64,000 nucleotides of DNA from Neokomagataea tanensis (lineage in GTDB: Bacteria > Pseudomonadota > Alphaproteobacteria > Acetobacterales > Acetobacteraceae): positions 2,413,280 to 2,477,279 of the forward strand of contig NZ_CP032485.1 in the NCBI RefSeq assembly GCF_006542335.1. The letters run 5' to 3'. Position numbers and translations under genes: made by a program. Each line of letters starts with the position of its first letter. Positions within the stretch are counted from its first letter, which is position 1. Below the pieces are notes generated by a model that saw only the letters and a program-made list of their open reading frames with translations, was not told the DNA's origin and ran no database searches. Positions 16,439 through 25,837 of this stretch are shown one piece after another.

Positions 16439-18675
16439 GAACAAATCTCCACAAAATTGGCCATCACCCGCCGTACTCCACCATTCTCAAAATTAATTTC
16501 CAACCGCTCGCCATCTACAGCCAGCACGACACCTTCGCCAAATTTCGCATGGAACACAGATGTCCCCGGCGGCATTCGCGCAGCGGCCAACGCACCCTGC
16601 GATGGACGCACTGGCCGCGCCGCAGCAGGACGCTGCGCAACAACAGGGCCCGAGGCAAAGACTGAATCTCTCTGCTGCGAAAACCCACCACGCCCCGCGC
16701 CGTACCCATGCTCCGCTCTATAGCCGGAATGCTGTACATAACGGGAAGGTATTTCGTCAATGAAACGACTTGGAATAGACGACTGCCAATTCGCAAAAAT
16801 ACGCCGCCGCGCTGCGTGCAACACCAAAGCACGCAAACGGGCTCTTGTTAGTGCGACATAAGCTAGGCGCCGTTCTTCCTCTAACGCGTTATTGCCGCCT
16901 TCATCCAGAGCGCGCTGCGAGGGGAACACACCTTCCTCCCAACCGGGCAAAAATACCGTGTCAAATTCAAGGCCTTTTGCACCGTGAATAGTCATTAGGC
17001 TCACCCGCTCGGTTTCGGACGCTTCATTTTCGACATCCATAACCAGCGCAACGTGCTCTAAAAACGCCTCTAACGTTGCAAAATCTCCCATTGCACGTAG
17101 CAATTCGCGGATATTCTCTAATCGGCCCGGCGCTTCAACAGACCGGTCGTCGCGCCACATCTGGAGATAGCCCGTGTCTTCCAAAAGCTTTTCTACGGCA
17201 ACGATATGACCCTCTACAGGTAAACGCTCTTTCGCCTCTGCAAAAGCGTCCATCAGTGCTTGCAAAGCCAAGCCTGATTTCCCCTTTAAATCTTTAGTTT
17301 CCAAGCGCTCCTTAACAGCTTTTTGCAGTGACCCAGCTCCGGCCATGGCATGCAAACGAAGCTTTTGTAGCGCTACTGAGCCAACGCCTCTTTTCGGTGT
17401 ATTTACAATCCGCTCAAAAGCAAGATCGTCCGAGACTTGAGTCAACGCGCGCATGTAAGCCAGACAATCTCTGATTTCAGCACGCTCATAGAAGCGCAGA
17501 CCGCCGACAATCCGGTAAGGGATCCCGGTAGCAAGCAAACGTTCTTCAAACGGTCGCGTCTGGAACCCAGCGCGCATCAAAATAGCCATTTCGGCCAGTG
17601 AGTGCCCTTCGCGACGTAGACGCTCAACTGTCTTCGCAACAACCGACGCCTCTTCCTCGGAATCCGAGGCGCCAATAATGCGTACTTTTTCACCGGATGC
17701 GTCTTCTTTTCCTGGCCTGAGCGTTTTACCTAAACGGCCATCGTTATGAGCAATCAGTCCGGACGCTGCTGCCAAAATTTGCTCTGTAGAGCGATAATTC
17801 CGCTCCAGCCGCACGATCTCAGCTCCCGGGAAATCTCTCTCAAAACGTAAAATATTTTCAACCTCAGCACCGCGCCATGAATAGATCGACTGATCGTCAT
17901 CCCCAACGCAAGCAATATTGGAAACACCATCAGCTCGTTTGGCAAGGAGCCTGAGCCACATGTACTGGATCGTGTTGGTATCTTGGTACTCATCCACTAA
18001 AATATAGCGGAACATGCGGTGATACTGCTCAAGCACACTCGGCTGGCTGCGCAGGATTTCTACCATGTGCAGCATCAAATCTCCGAAATCGCAGGCATTG
18101 AGCGCGATGAGCCGGTCCTGATATGCCTTGTAAATAGAAACTGCGTGCCCGTTGGCGAAGTCCGTATTCTCAGCAACACCGACGCGATCAGGGGTTAATC
18201 CTCTGTCTTTCCAGCGCTGGATAATACCCATCAATTGGTTTGCGGGCCAACGCTTCGTGTCAAGCCGAAACGGCTCCATAACCTGCTTGAGAAGACGGAT
18301 CTGATCATCCGTATCGATAATATTAAAGCCCGTTTGCAGGCCAACATACTCAGCATGACGGCGTAACATTCGTGCGCAAATCGCATGGAATGTTCCTAAC
18401 CAAAGGCCTTCGACAGGCTCCCCCATCAAGACCTCAACACGCTCGCGCATTTCCTTGGCGGCCTTGTTGGTGAAGGTCACAGCGAGAATTTGGCGCGGAT
18501 ATGCCCGCCCGGTCAGCAGAATATGGGCGAAACGTGTCGTTAGAACGCGCGTCTTGCCTGTTCCCGCACCGGCGAGAATCAAGAGCGGCCCTTCGGTCGT
18601 TTCAATAGCTTTGCGCTGCTCTGGGTTGAGGCGCGTCAGATAATCAGGGAGGGGGGAAGAAAGATCTTGCGGCAC
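16435..18675 (-). CDS. uvrD: UvrD/PcrA-type ATP-dependent DNA helicase
   Basis: A superfamily 1A 3'-5' helicase of about 746 residues acting in nucleotide excision and mismatch repair. Motifs in order: LNPEQRKAI (Q motif), AGAGTGKTRVLTTR (Walker A), VDEYQDTN (II), VGDDDQSIYSWRGA (III), RLERNYRS (IV), TIHGAKGLEFDTVFLPGWEEG (V) and EERRLAYVALTRA (VI). The C-terminal end has the GTSVFHAKFGEGVVLAVDG domain typical of UvrD/PcrA. The frame is open to 18759 but a GTG at 18675 gives a sensible N terminus and leaves 27 bases to the divergent radC-like gene. It heads the minus-strand run. Confidence 0.93.
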   Translation of the reverse strand: MPQDLSSPLPDYLTRLNPEQRKAIETTEGPLLILAGAGTGKTRVLTTRFAHILLTGRAYPRQILAVTFTNKAAKEMRERVEVLMGEPVEGLWLGTFHAICARMLRRHAEYVGLQTGFNIIDTDDQIRLLKQVMEPFRLDTKRWPANQLMGIIQRWKDRGLTPDRVGVAENTDFANGHAVSIYKAYQDRLIALNACDFGDLMLHMVEILRSQPSVLEQYHRMFRYILVDEYQDTNTIQYMWLRLLAKRADGVSNIACVGDDDQSIYSWRGAEVENILRFERDFPGAEIVRLERNYRSTEQILAAASGLIAHNDGRLGKTLRPGKEDASGEKVRIIGASDSEEEASVVAKTVERLRREGHSLAEMAILMRAGFQTRPFEERLLATGIPYRIVGGLRFYERAEIRDCLAYMRALTQVSDDLAFERIVNTPKRGVGSVALQKLRLHAMAGAGSLQKAVKERLETKDLKGKSGLALQALMDAFAEAKERLPVEGHIVAVEKLLEDTGYLQMWRDDRSVEAPGRLENIRELLRAMGDFATLEAFLEHVALVMDVENEASETERVSLMTIHGAKGLEFDTVFLPGWEEGVFPSQRALDEGGNNALEEERRLAYVALTRARLRALVLHAARRRIFANWQSSIPSRFIDEIPSRYVQHSGYRAEHGYGAGRGGFSQQRDSVFASGPVVAQRPAAARPVRPSQGALAAARMPPGTSVFHAKFGEGVVLAVDGERLEINFENGGVRRVMANFVEICS

Positions 18676-18702
18676 AGAGGCAATATAGAGTGTGATGCTG
18701 GC

Positions 18703-19395
18703 ATGGCCAACACTTATCCGACACCCCCTCTTACAAAGGGCACCGGGCCGCAAGGGCACCGAGCACGCATGAGGGCGCGCGTCATGAGCGCCGGTGCAGA
18801 AACATTGGCCGATTATGAATTACTTGAGATGCTGCTTTTTCTTGGTATAGCTCGGCGCGACACTAAGCCCCTTGCCAAAGGCTTGCTCTCCGAGTTCGGT
18901 AGTTTAATCAATGTCTTCCGCGCTCCGACTGTTGCCCTGCGTCAATTTGGCCTCAATGACGCAACAATCCGTGCCTTGCGTATGCCCGCGATTGGTGCCG
19001 AGCGCCTTGCCGCAGCTGAGCATAAAAAACATGTTACGCTCGGTGATTGGTCGCAGCTAACAACGTACCTTGAAAAGGGGCTTGAAGGGGCAAAACCGCA
19101 ACAATGTCGTATATTATTTCTGGACAACCGAAATCGACTTCTGGCTGACGAAGCATCGCCGGACGAAAATAACCCAGACGCCCAACGCCGTGGCATTCTT
19201 CGAAGGGCACTTACGCTGAATGCCACAGCCTTGATCGGCCTTTTCGTCTACCCCACCGGAAAAGAAGATAATCTCAGCACAATAGCCCGCGCACTTACAA
19301 GCACAGCCCATAGTCTTGCCATCGCAGTGCACGACTTCCTAATAATTCAACCGGGCTCTACACCGCGCAGCATGCGCCAAGAGGGACGGCTGTAA
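18703..19395 (+). CDS. RadC-family paralogue lacking the JAMM metal site
   Basis: A 230-residue protein with the N-terminal helix-hairpin-helix region of RadC (LADYELLEMLLFLGIARRDTKP) and a C-terminal JAB-like domain (CRILFLDNRNRLLADE). Where functional RadC has VHNHPSGD, this protein has LFVYPTGK: the two metal-binding histidines are Phe181 and Tyr183, and the following aspartate is not recognisable. The frame is intact and full length, so it looks like a retained pseudoenzyme rather than a decaying gene. An intact paralogue follows after nine bases. The ATG at 18703 is used; GTG codons further upstream are unlikely. Confidence 0.82.
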   Translation: MANTYPTPPLTKGTGPQGHRARMRARVMSAGAETLADYELLEMLLFLGIARRDTKPLAKGLLSEFGSLINVFRAPTVALRQFGLNDATIRALRMPAIGAERLAAAEHKKHVTLGDWSQLTTYLEKGLEGAKPQQCRILFLDNRNRLLADEASPDENNPDAQRRGILRRALTLNATALIGLFVYPTGKEDNLSTIARALTSTAHSLAIAVHDFLIIQPGSTPRSMRQEGRL

Positions 19396-19404
19396 CAAAA
19401 CCTC

Positions 19405-20097
19405 ATGACCCTTCTCACCAAGGCTTTGCCTACAGAGGCGCTAAGCGCAGTAACGGACATTGACCTAGCCCTGACAACCGGTAGGGGCCGACATCTTTCA
19501 GACGAGGTATTGATCGCGGCTTTTATCGGCGCGATAACGGGGCGGCCCAATGATGATTTGTGCCACGCGCTCACAGTACGCTTCGCATCTCTAGCCAATG
19601 TTCTTTCGGCCAATGCGCGCGAACTTGAAAGTATGCATGATATTGGCACACATGTAGTGCCCATGCTTAAATTATTAAAAGAAGCATCAATTCGATATAA
19701 TAAAGAACGAATACCTGATGAAGATATTCTCGATAACGAAGAAAAATTAATAGATTATTTAAGCGCACGTCTATCCCGCGAAAATATTGAGCAATTCCGT
19801 GTTTTATTTTTGAATGAAAAGAAAATCCTCATAAAGGATGAGGCTCAAGCTAGGGGCACTGTAAACCATACGCCCGTCTACCCCAGAGAAGTTGCACGTC
19901 GTGCGATGGAACTGGACGCCGCCGGCGTAATCCTTGTCCACAACCATCCCAGCGGCGACCCTACGCCTTCTGAAGCAGATTTAACCATGACAAGGCACGT
20001 CAAGACAGCCCTAGATGCCGTCGGGACCCAGCTGATCGACCATTTGATTATTGGAAATGGCGTACATGTCAGTTTTAGAAAACAGAAGCTTTTCTAG
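19405..20097 (+). CDS. radC: RadC-family JAB/MPN domain protein (intact JAMM motif)
   Basis: A 230-residue protein of the RadC (UPF0758) family, JAB-fold metalloproteins once thought to be repair proteins and now of uncertain role. The JAMM motif is complete: Glu146 in KDEAQARGTVNHTPVYPRE, His179 and His181 in VHNHPSGDPTPSEAD and Asp192. The N-terminal helical region is more divergent than usual. Codons 85-115 are AT-rich compared with the rest. It lies nine bases after the metal-site-less paralogue, so the two are probably cotranscribed and might form a heterodimer. Confidence 0.9.
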   Translation: MTLLTKALPTEALSAVTDIDLALTTGRGRHLSDEVLIAAFIGAITGRPNDDLCHALTVRFASLANVLSANARELESMHDIGTHVVPMLKLLKEASIRYNKERIPDEDILDNEEKLIDYLSARLSRENIEQFRVLFLNEKKILIKDEAQARGTVNHTPVYPREVARRAMELDAAGVILVHNHPSGDPTPSEADLTMTRHVKTALDAVGTQLIDHLIIGNGVHVSFRKQKLF

Positions 20098-20130
20098 AAA
20101 AACAGCCAACCCTCGCTAGAAGGTTGGCTG
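20098..20130 (-). terminator. Intrinsic terminator of purEK
   Basis: CAGCCAACC (20103-20111) pairs with GGTTGGCTG (20122-20130). On the minus strand the stem is followed by five T residues. It lies 12 bases beyond the purK stop and faces the convergent radC gene. Confidence 0.8.
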
Positions 20131-20141
20131 CCAGAATACCT

Positions 20142-21263
20142 CTACTTCGGAAGAATGCTGCTCAACGCCAATTCACCTGGAAGCGCACCCTTCGGAAAAA
20201 TCGTATTCACGTGCCCCATTTTACGGCCAACCCGGGCATCATTTTTCCCGTATAAGTGCAGCGCTGCACCCTCAGCCGCCAAAATTGACGGAACACGAGC
20301 CATATCGTCCGGACCAATCAAATTGTGCATGATTGCATCTGAATGGCGCGTCGCAGGTGGTAACGGCAGACCCGTCACCGCCCGAATATGCATCTCAAAC
20401 TGGTCCACCAAGCACGCATTCATAGTCCAATGCCCGGAGTTGTGCGGGCGAGGGGCAATTTCGTTTACAAGCAATGTTCCATCAAATGCATGAAACATCT
20501 CTACGCCCATCAGCCCAACAAGAGCCAACTCCTCCGCTATTTTCGTAGCCATATTTTGAGCTTCGTAAGCCAAGGCAGGCTCAATAGGAGCGGGTGCTAG
20601 GGTAATATCTAATATTCCATCACGGTGGCGGTTTTCCACCGTATCGAAACACCTTACCTGACCATCCAAGCCCCGTGCGACCATCACACTAAGCTCGCGC
20701 GCAAAATCGATCTTTTTTTCCGCGACGAGTGGGTAGGGTAGGTCGGCCAATTCCGACAATTCTTCAGCATTAGCAACCCGGAACTGACCCTTGCCGTCGT
20801 AACCGAAACGGGTCGTCTTCAAAATTACCGGGAAACCGAAATCCGGCAGTTTCTCTAGGTCTTCTGGCCCGTTAATCACCAACCAAGGAGCCAGAGCCAC
20901 GCCTGCTTTTGCTAGGCGCGTCTTTTCCAATATTCTATCTTGGCTCACTTGCAAGATTGCCCCGCTAGGCCTTACGGGGCGATAGTGCTCTAATAAAGCC
21001 AAACCCTCTGCGCTGACATTTTCAAACTCAAACGTCACAACGTCGCATTTTTCTGCGAACGCTTTCAGGGTGTCCGGATCATCGTAGGAGCCTATAGTAG
21101 CGGAAGCTGCAACCTCAATAGCAGGGCTTGTCGCCGCGGTATTGAGAATATGCACACGGTAGCCCAATCGAGCGGCAGCCATAGCAGACATACGCCCAAG
21201 TTGACCGCCACCGACGATGCCAATTGTCCGACCGGGCGGAAACACTTCAGCCGAGGCGCTCAT
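20142..21263 (-). CDS. purK: N5-carboxyaminoimidazole ribonucleotide synthase
   Basis: A 373-residue ATP-grasp enzyme that makes N5-CAIR from AIR, ATP and bicarbonate in purine synthesis. [12 protein letters not shown] at the N terminus, [12 protein letters not shown] (ATP-binding loop), [17 protein letters not shown] and [16 protein letters not shown] are diagnostic. The ATG at 21263 overlaps the purE stop by four bases (ATGA); the open frame extends beyond it only as a shadow of purE. Order purE-purK is the normal bacterial arrangement. Confidence 0.97.
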   Translation of the reverse strand: MSASAEVFPPGRTIGIVGGGQLGRMSAMAAARLGYRVHILNTAATSPAIEVAASATIGSYDDPDTLKAFAEKCDVVTFEFENVSAEGLALLEHYRPVRPSGAILQVSQDRILEKTRLAKAGVALAPWLVINGPEDLEKLPDFGFPVILKTTRFGYDGKGQFRVANAEELSELADLPYPLVAEKKIDFARELSVMVARGLDGQVRCFDTVENRHRDGILDITLAPAPIEPALAYEAQNMATKIAEELALVGLMGVEMFHAFDGTLLVNEIAPRPHNSGHWTMNACLVDQFEMHIRAVTGLPLPPATRHSDAIMHNLIGPDDMARVPSILAAEGAALHLYGKNDARVGRKMGHVNTIFPKGALPGELALSSILPK

Positions 21264-21784
21264 TCTACCGGAACATCCCCAACAGCAGCCGTCTGGGTGG
21301 AGCGCCACGCATCCAATCGCGCGGCTAATTCTGGATCTGCCAACGATAGGATTGATGCCGCCAGAAGTCCGGCATTCTTTGCGCCAGCTTTGCCAATGGC
21401 CAGTGTACCAACTGGTACGCCGCCTGGCATTTGAACGATAGACAGCAGACTGTCCTGACCACGCAAAGCATGGCTTTCGACCGGCACGCCAAGGACCGGC
21501 AAACTGGTCCAAGCGGCGCACATACCGGGCAAGTGAGCCGCACCACCAGCTCCGGCAATAACAACGTGTAAGCCGCGGTCGCGTGCTGTGCGTGCATATT
21601 CCGCTAACCGGTCAGGCGTTCTATGCGCCGAGACAATGCGGCGCTCATGTGCAATGCCCAACATATCCAAGACATCGCATGCATGTTTCATGGTTTCCCA
21701 GTCAGACTGGCTTCCCATAATCACACCAACACGCACAGGAGTGTCAGCAACAAAGATTTCGGTCTTGTTTAGAGTCTGGCTCAT
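21260..21784 (-). CDS. purE: N5-carboxyaminoimidazole ribonucleotide mutase
   Basis: A 174-residue class I PurE, which isomerises N5-CAIR to CAIR. The family's [14 protein letters not shown], the catalytic-His region [26 protein letters not shown] and the '[20 protein letters not shown]' block are present. It is coupled to purK through a four-base overlap. Confidence 0.97.
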   Translation of the reverse strand: MSQTLNKTEIFVADTPVRVGVIMGSQSDWETMKHACDVLDMLGIAHERRIVSAHRTPDRLAEYARTARDRGLHVVIAGAGGAAHLPGMCAAWTSLPVLGVPVESHALRGQDSLLSIVQMPGGVPVGTLAIGKAGAKNAGLLAASILSLADPELAARLDAWRSTQTAAVGDVPVE

Positions 21785-21837
21785 GCTCAGGCGTAAACTT
21801 TTCTAATGAACGGCAGAGAAGGACGAAAACCTAGTTC

Positions 21838-22038
21838 TCAGGCAATATCGTCTGGAATAAGGCGGGTCTCAATCCACGAAATCTCATCTTTAAGCTGCAA
21901 TTTACGCTTTTTAAGGCGGTGAATTTGCAGCTGATTAAGAGGGTGACTGATTAGCCGTTCAATAACCGTGTTCAAATCGCGATGCTCGCTCCGAAGTTCA
22001 TGCAAGCGACGCAACATCAAACTATCATCTGTGATCAC
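21838..22038 (-). CDS. YdcH-family (DUF465) small coiled-coil protein
   Basis: A 66-residue helical protein with LRSEHRDLNTVIERL followed by HRLKKRKLQLKDEI, the usual DUF465 pattern of a charged helical hairpin. The start is GTG at 22038 with a strong AGGAGGG ribosome-binding sequence. Members are common in Proteobacteria; the function is unknown. Confidence 0.85.
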   Translation of the reverse strand: MITDDSLMLRRLHELRSEHRDLNTVIERLISHPLNQLQIHRLKKRKLQLKDEISWIETRLIPDDIA

Positions 22039-22142
22039 GGTATGCCCTCCTAACGCTTCATCAAATCATGAACGACGAGACACAAACTCTATCCAGAACA
22101 GAAAAACGGAGCCATGCCTAAGCTTGGCCCCGCTCGATAAAT

Positions 22143-22724
22143 TTACTCTTCGTCGTTACGTACTGAAAACGCATCAACGACAGGCAGTGCCTGTCCTTCA
22201 CGGGCCAAGCGATCATTTGCGGCAGCAACAGCTGCATTTAAGTCAGTCTGAGTGCATAGCCCCAGAATAACGGGGTCACGTGGCTTGATATTTGGGCTAT
22301 TCCAGTGCTGACGGTCGCGCACCTTGATAATGGTATCTTTGGTAGTACCGAGCAATTTGACGATCTGCGTTTCAGCAAGCTGCGGGAACTGGCGCAGTAC
22401 AAACGCAATCGCGTCGGGACGGTCATTGCGCTTGGCAACTGGCGTGTAGCGCGCGCCCTTGGCACGGCGTTTAACGGGGCTTGCAGCGGAAGAGATTTTT
22501 AAACGCGCGTCAGGGTTTGATTCGCAACGCTTGATCTCAAGTGCCGTTAACTGGTGATTTTTGACCGGGTCGTAACCGTTAATGCCAGCAGCAACTTCGC
22601 CGTCCGCGATCGCCTGCACCTCAAGAGGGTGCATTCCGCAAAATTCAGCGATCTGTATAAAAGTCAGGCCTGTTTTTTCGATCAGCCATACAGCTGTAGC
22701 TTTAGGCATCAGTGGCAGGGTCAT
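22143..22724 (-). CDS. trcR: DUF1013 protein, cell-cycle transcriptional regulator TrcR type
   Basis: A 193-residue protein of the alphaproteobacterial DUF1013 family, called TrcR after work on cell-cycle regulators. MPKATAVWLIEKTGLTFIQIAEFCGMHPLEVQAIADGE forms an N-terminal helix-turn-helix-like segment, and a second helical repeat, RQFPQLAETQIVKLLGTTKDTI, resembles another DNA-binding domain. The ATG at 22724 has AAGGAACG upstream; the frame extends to 22772 without good signals. It probably is a conserved regulator, but its targets are not evident here. Confidence 0.82.
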   Translation of the reverse strand: MTLPLMPKATAVWLIEKTGLTFIQIAEFCGMHPLEVQAIADGEVAAGINGYDPVKNHQLTALEIKRCESNPDARLKISSAASPVKRRAKGARYTPVAKRNDRPDAIAFVLRQFPQLAETQIVKLLGTTKDTIIKVRDRQHWNSPNIKPRDPVILGLCTQTDLNAAVAAANDRLAREGQALPVVDAFSVRNDEE

Positions 22725-22953
22725 GTCGTGCGTTCCTTCAGGGGGCGCTAGAGTGCCAGCAAACGCAGGCACCTAGCGGAAGACCCGGAGGGCAGACCCG
22801 CTCGGGAACATAATCGCGGCACCTGCAGGATGCACAGCGATAGTGTTTTCCCTATGGGCCAGTAGCCCTATGCAGGTCAAGCGTTAACGCACAACTTACC
22901 CCTGAAATACGCCAATTCTTGTAGTATCTAGGCAAAATGGGGTGGACGCGCAC

Positions 22954-23409
22954 TCAGTAAGGCAAGGGCAGTAGACTATTCTTTTCATCGCCTGTTGAGA
23001 GTGGGATAATTTTCACCCTGCGCTCCTGCGGTAAAATCTGCTTTATTTTTATAGTAAGGAGGCCGTTAGCAAGTTGAGCTCCGGACACCTCACTATAAGG
23101 GCCGAGCGCAAAGCGTTTTTCAAACGAACGCATAGCTATGCCCCTATACATGAGAGTTGAGGTGTCAGTGTTCACTGCGCCTGCCCCCCTAATAATTAAG
23201 ACATCTTCCTCATGCGTTACAGAGACGTCTTGCGGGGCAAAGCCTGCGAGTGCCATGGTTACAACATATTCGGACTGTCCGGTCTTTTCGATATTGTATG
23301 GCGGGTAGCTGACATTCTTCTTTGCACTCCCCAAAGCACAGTTCGCTAAGTGGGCAAAGTGGTCAAACCCTATTGCGCTTCGCAGCAAGGGTGAAAAATC
23401 GTAATTCAT
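22954..23409 (-). CDS. Small heat-shock protein (Hsp20 family)
   Basis: A 151-residue alpha-crystallin-type chaperone, likely an ATP-independent holdase. The core runs from SYPPYNIEKTGQSEYVVTMALAGF through EEDVLIIRG, FEKRFALGPYSEV and ANGLLTIKI, with a short RVKIIPL C-terminal anchor. The ATG at 23409 has an AGGAGG Shine-Dalgarno; the frame is open to 23472. I saw no convincing ROSE-type thermometer or heat-shock promoter. The 181-base gap to trcR holds a TTGACC-like box beside the palindrome GCGTTAACGC (22881-22890), which may belong to the trcR promoter. Confidence 0.92.
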   Translation of the reverse strand: MNYDFSPLLRSAIGFDHFAHLANCALGSAKKNVSYPPYNIEKTGQSEYVVTMALAGFAPQDVSVTHEEDVLIIRGAGAVNTDTSTLMYRGIAMRSFEKRFALGPYSEVSGAQLANGLLTIKIKQILPQERRVKIIPLSTGDEKNSLLPLPY

Positions 23410-23523
23410 GGAACCTCCTATCTGGCAGGCTTGGCTTACGTCACAGCCCCAAAGCGGCGGCCGGACTTCCAAAGCATTGTGAATTGACCTGCATCAGCAG
23501 CGTCAGCCACAGTTTCGAGATAG

Positions 23524-23554
23524 GAAAAAAAATCGCCCCTACAAGAGGGGCGAT
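23524..23554 (-). terminator. Intrinsic terminator of rpmE
   Basis: ATCGCCCCT and AGGGGCGAT form a perfect 9-base stem around ACAAG; on the minus strand it runs into a tract of eight T. It begins 20 bases after the rpmE stop. Confidence 0.92.
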
Positions 23555-23573
23555 CGAAAAGCTCGTAAGCTTA

Positions 23574-23798
23574 TTACTTGCGTGTGCCGATACCAGCAAA
23601 ACGCTTGTTGAACTTGGCAACCTGACCACCTGTGTCAAGCATACGCTGAACGCCCGTCCATGCTGGATGAGACTTGGGGTCAACGTCGAGGCGCAGCGTT
23701 GCACCTGGCTTGCCGTAGCAAGAACGTGTCTTGTACTCGGTGCCATCTGTCTGGATGACGGTGATTTCGTGGTAGTCGGGGTGGATGTCGGACTTCAT
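23574..23798 (-). CDS. rpmE: 50S ribosomal protein L31
   Basis: The 74-residue L31 protein: [41 protein letters not shown] and the C-terminal [10 protein letters not shown]. It lacks the CXXC zinc-binding pairs and has only a single Cys, matching the zinc-independent form common in Alphaproteobacteria. It is a single-gene unit ended by a strong terminator, divergent from mscL. Confidence 0.96.
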   Translation of the reverse strand: MKSDIHPDYHEITVIQTDGTEYKTRSCYGKPGATLRLDVDPKSHPAWTGVQRMLDTGGQVAKFNKRFAGIGTRK

Positions 23799-23997
23799 GA
23801 TTTCTCACTCCATAACGTAATGCCCCGATACCGACCGGAGCGACTTAGTTGGGCCATATAACGGAATTGTTCGTCAGATGAAAGAAGAGTTTTCTGCGTT
23901 TTTTCGTATCTTTTGCGGATAATGCCATTCTCTTTTAAGAAACCATGATGCTTTCGTACCGTTCCAATGCGAACACCCTTAAATTTAGGAGAGTCAA

Positions 23998-24450
23998 TTG
24001 AGCGATTCCAAGCACGCCATTCACACACCGGGCTGGGTAGGCGATTTTCAAAAATTCATCATGCGCGGCAATGTCCTTGATCTCGCGATCGGTGTTGTCG
24101 TCGGTGCTGCGTTTACAGCTATCGTCAACAGCGCGGTTAAAGACCTTATTACACCAATCATCGGCCTCTTGACCGGCGGCGTAGATTTCAGCAACATTTT
24201 CGTCACGCTCAAAGGCCAGCATTTCGCTACTCTGGAAGAAGCTCAAAAAGCTGGCGCCGTCACACTGAACATCGGCGTTTTCCTGAACGCTGTTATTCAG
24301 TTCCTGATCATCGCCTTCTTTGTTTTCTGGGTCATCCGTATCATTGGCAAGCTCTACCGCAAGAAGGAAGAAGCACCTGCAGCACCACCAGCACCAAGCA
24401 AAGAAGCTGTCCTGCTTACCGAAATTCGGGACCTGCTCGCAAACCGCTAA
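23998..24450 (+). CDS. mscL: Large-conductance mechanosensitive channel
   Basis: A 150-residue inner-membrane channel opening under hypo-osmotic tension. The N-terminal FQKFIMRGNVLDLAIGVVVGAAF, the first pore helix, the loop ITPIIGLLTGGVDFSN, the second helix around AVIQFLIIAFFVFWVIR and the cytoplasmic helix KEAVLLTEIRDLLANR match MscL throughout. The start is TTG at 23998 with AGGAGAG upstream; no ATG gives a complete N terminus. A Pro/Ala linker (EEAPAAPPAPSK) precedes the last helix. Confidence 0.96.
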   Translation: MSDSKHAIHTPGWVGDFQKFIMRGNVLDLAIGVVVGAAFTAIVNSAVKDLITPIIGLLTGGVDFSNIFVTLKGQHFATLEEAQKAGAVTLNIGVFLNAVIQFLIIAFFVFWVIRIIGKLYRKKEEAPAAPPAPSKEAVLLTEIRDLLANR

Positions 24451-24460
24451 GAGCGTCTGA

Positions 24461-24817
24461 ATGGATTGGGCGTTTTCTTGCCGCAAGGGTCTTACCCTTG
24501 CGGCTATTCTTGTTTTTGGGCCTGCATCTTTGTCAGGGTGTTCTGACCTACAAACACGCTACCAATCTATAAGCACATCGCCAAATGCGCCCCTCTATAC
24601 CTATCTTATTATTCACGGCATGGCCCGTGGTGCCTTAATGTCAGGGCAAATTCAGCCTAAAGATCTAACCGACCTCATCGCGCTGGACCACAAAGCTCAA
24701 AGCGCAGTAATGAGGGCGCTGCAAACCCACATACAAAAACATGATATGAAGCCGGGTCAGGCTGATACAGATGCGGACACGGCACTATCGGCATTCTTAG
24801 CTTACGTTTCACGCTGA
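24461..24817 (+). CDS. Hypothetical small lipoprotein
   Basis: A 118-residue protein with a signal peptide ending in the lipobox LSGC. The mature part (LYTYLIIHGMARGALMSGQ, then DLTDLIALDHKAQSAVMRAL) looks helical and has no domain I recognise. It starts 11 bases after mscL on the same strand and is followed by a bidirectional terminator, so it is probably cotranscribed with mscL. Confidence 0.7.
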   Translation: MDWAFSCRKGLTLAAILVFGPASLSGCSDLQTRYQSISTSPNAPLYTYLIIHGMARGALMSGQIQPKDLTDLIALDHKAQSAVMRALQTHIQKHDMKPGQADTDADTALSAFLAYVSR

Positions 24818-24840
24818 TATGCTGCGCCAAGCAGCATCAA

Positions 24841-24880
24841 AAAAGGCCGCCTCTCATAAAGAGAAGCGGCCTTTTCTTTA
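24841..24880. terminator. Bidirectional terminator between mscL operon and secDF
   Basis: AAAAGGCCGC and GCGGCCTTTT enclose a second stem TCTC-ATAAA-GAGA, giving a long hairpin with A- and T-tracts on opposite sides. It separates convergent units and can serve both strands. Confidence 0.88.
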
Positions 24881-24899
24881 CGTTTGAAAACTCAAACTG

Positions 24900-25832
24900 T
24901 CACTCGCCTGAAGGGCGCAGTCTATTTTTGCCCAAAAGCAGCAAAAGCGGCGCCGCAATAAAAATTGACGATGACGTACCGACGACGATGCCAAAGAGCA
25001 TGACTGTAGCAAAACCCGTAAGCGTGCTGCCGCCAAACAGCGCCAATGGAAGGGCCGCAAGGAAAACCGTCATAGACGTTCCAAGCGTTCTGTTTAGTGT
25101 CTCGTTAATTGACAAGTCCAACACTTCACGCAGCGGCATTGTCCGGTATTTGCGCAAATTTTCACGTATCCGGTCATACACAACGACTTTATCGTTGGTC
25201 GAGTAGCCCAGAATAGTGAGTAATGCAGCGACCATAACCAAGTCGAACTCAAAGCGCGTAATCGCTAAAAAACCGACTGTCTTGGTAAGGTCCAGGATCA
25301 ATGTCAGCACCGCACTGATTGCAAACTCGCGCTCAAAGCGTACCCATATGTAAACGAGAATCATCGCAAGGCTCAGGCCCAGAGCCAGGAGACCATTGCG
25401 AAACAACTCATGGGACACAGAGGCGCCAACTGCATCTGCACGTTGAATCTGCGTGCCGGGAGCAGCTTTAGACAGCGTATCCTTGACCCGGTCTACGACC
25501 TGTTGCGTACGCGCTTCCCGGTCTGCCCCTTCTGGAGCACTCACCGATATACGTACGTCTCGATCAGAACCAAATGCCTGAACCGCGTCGGGGTGAATAC
25601 CGGCCTGATCCAACGCAGCACGCAACTGGTTGATATTTGCAGGCGCTGCAGTTTGGGCCTCAACAACAATCCCACCGCGAAAATCCAACCCGAGCTTTAG
25701 ACCGGGTTGGAAAAACAGGAGCAATGATGCAACCGAAAGTACCGCCGAAACGACCAAACCCATGTGGCGCCCGCGCATAAACGCAATGCGTCGGTCATCT
25801 CGGACAAAACGAAAAAGAGGACGAGAGAGCAT
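24900..25832 (-). CDS. secF: Protein translocase subunit SecF
   Basis: A 310-residue RND-type inner-membrane subunit that, with SecD, uses the proton gradient to aid protein export. It shows the family's GLKLGLDFRGG near the first helix, a periplasmic domain, then YIWVRFEREFAISAVLTLILD and the conserved ILGYSTNDKVVVYDRIREN and SINETLNRTLGTS segments. Only five bases separate it from secD. Confidence 0.97.
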   Translation of the reverse strand: MLSRPLFRFVRDDRRIAFMRGRHMGLVVSAVLSVASLLLFFQPGLKLGLDFRGGIVVEAQTAAPANINQLRAALDQAGIHPDAVQAFGSDRDVRISVSAPEGADREARTQQVVDRVKDTLSKAAPGTQIQRADAVGASVSHELFRNGLLALGLSLAMILVYIWVRFEREFAISAVLTLILDLTKTVGFLAITRFEFDLVMVAALLTILGYSTNDKVVVYDRIRENLRKYRTMPLREVLDLSINETLNRTLGTSMTVFLAALPLALFGGSTLTGFATVMLFGIVVGTSSSIFIAAPLLLLLGKNRLRPSGE

Positions 25833-25837
25833 GGCGT

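Noticed and set aside
23410-23523. RNA thermometer in the Hsp20 leader
   Set aside because: Only a five-base CTATC/GATAG pairing near the AGGAGG was found, too weak and distant to claim.
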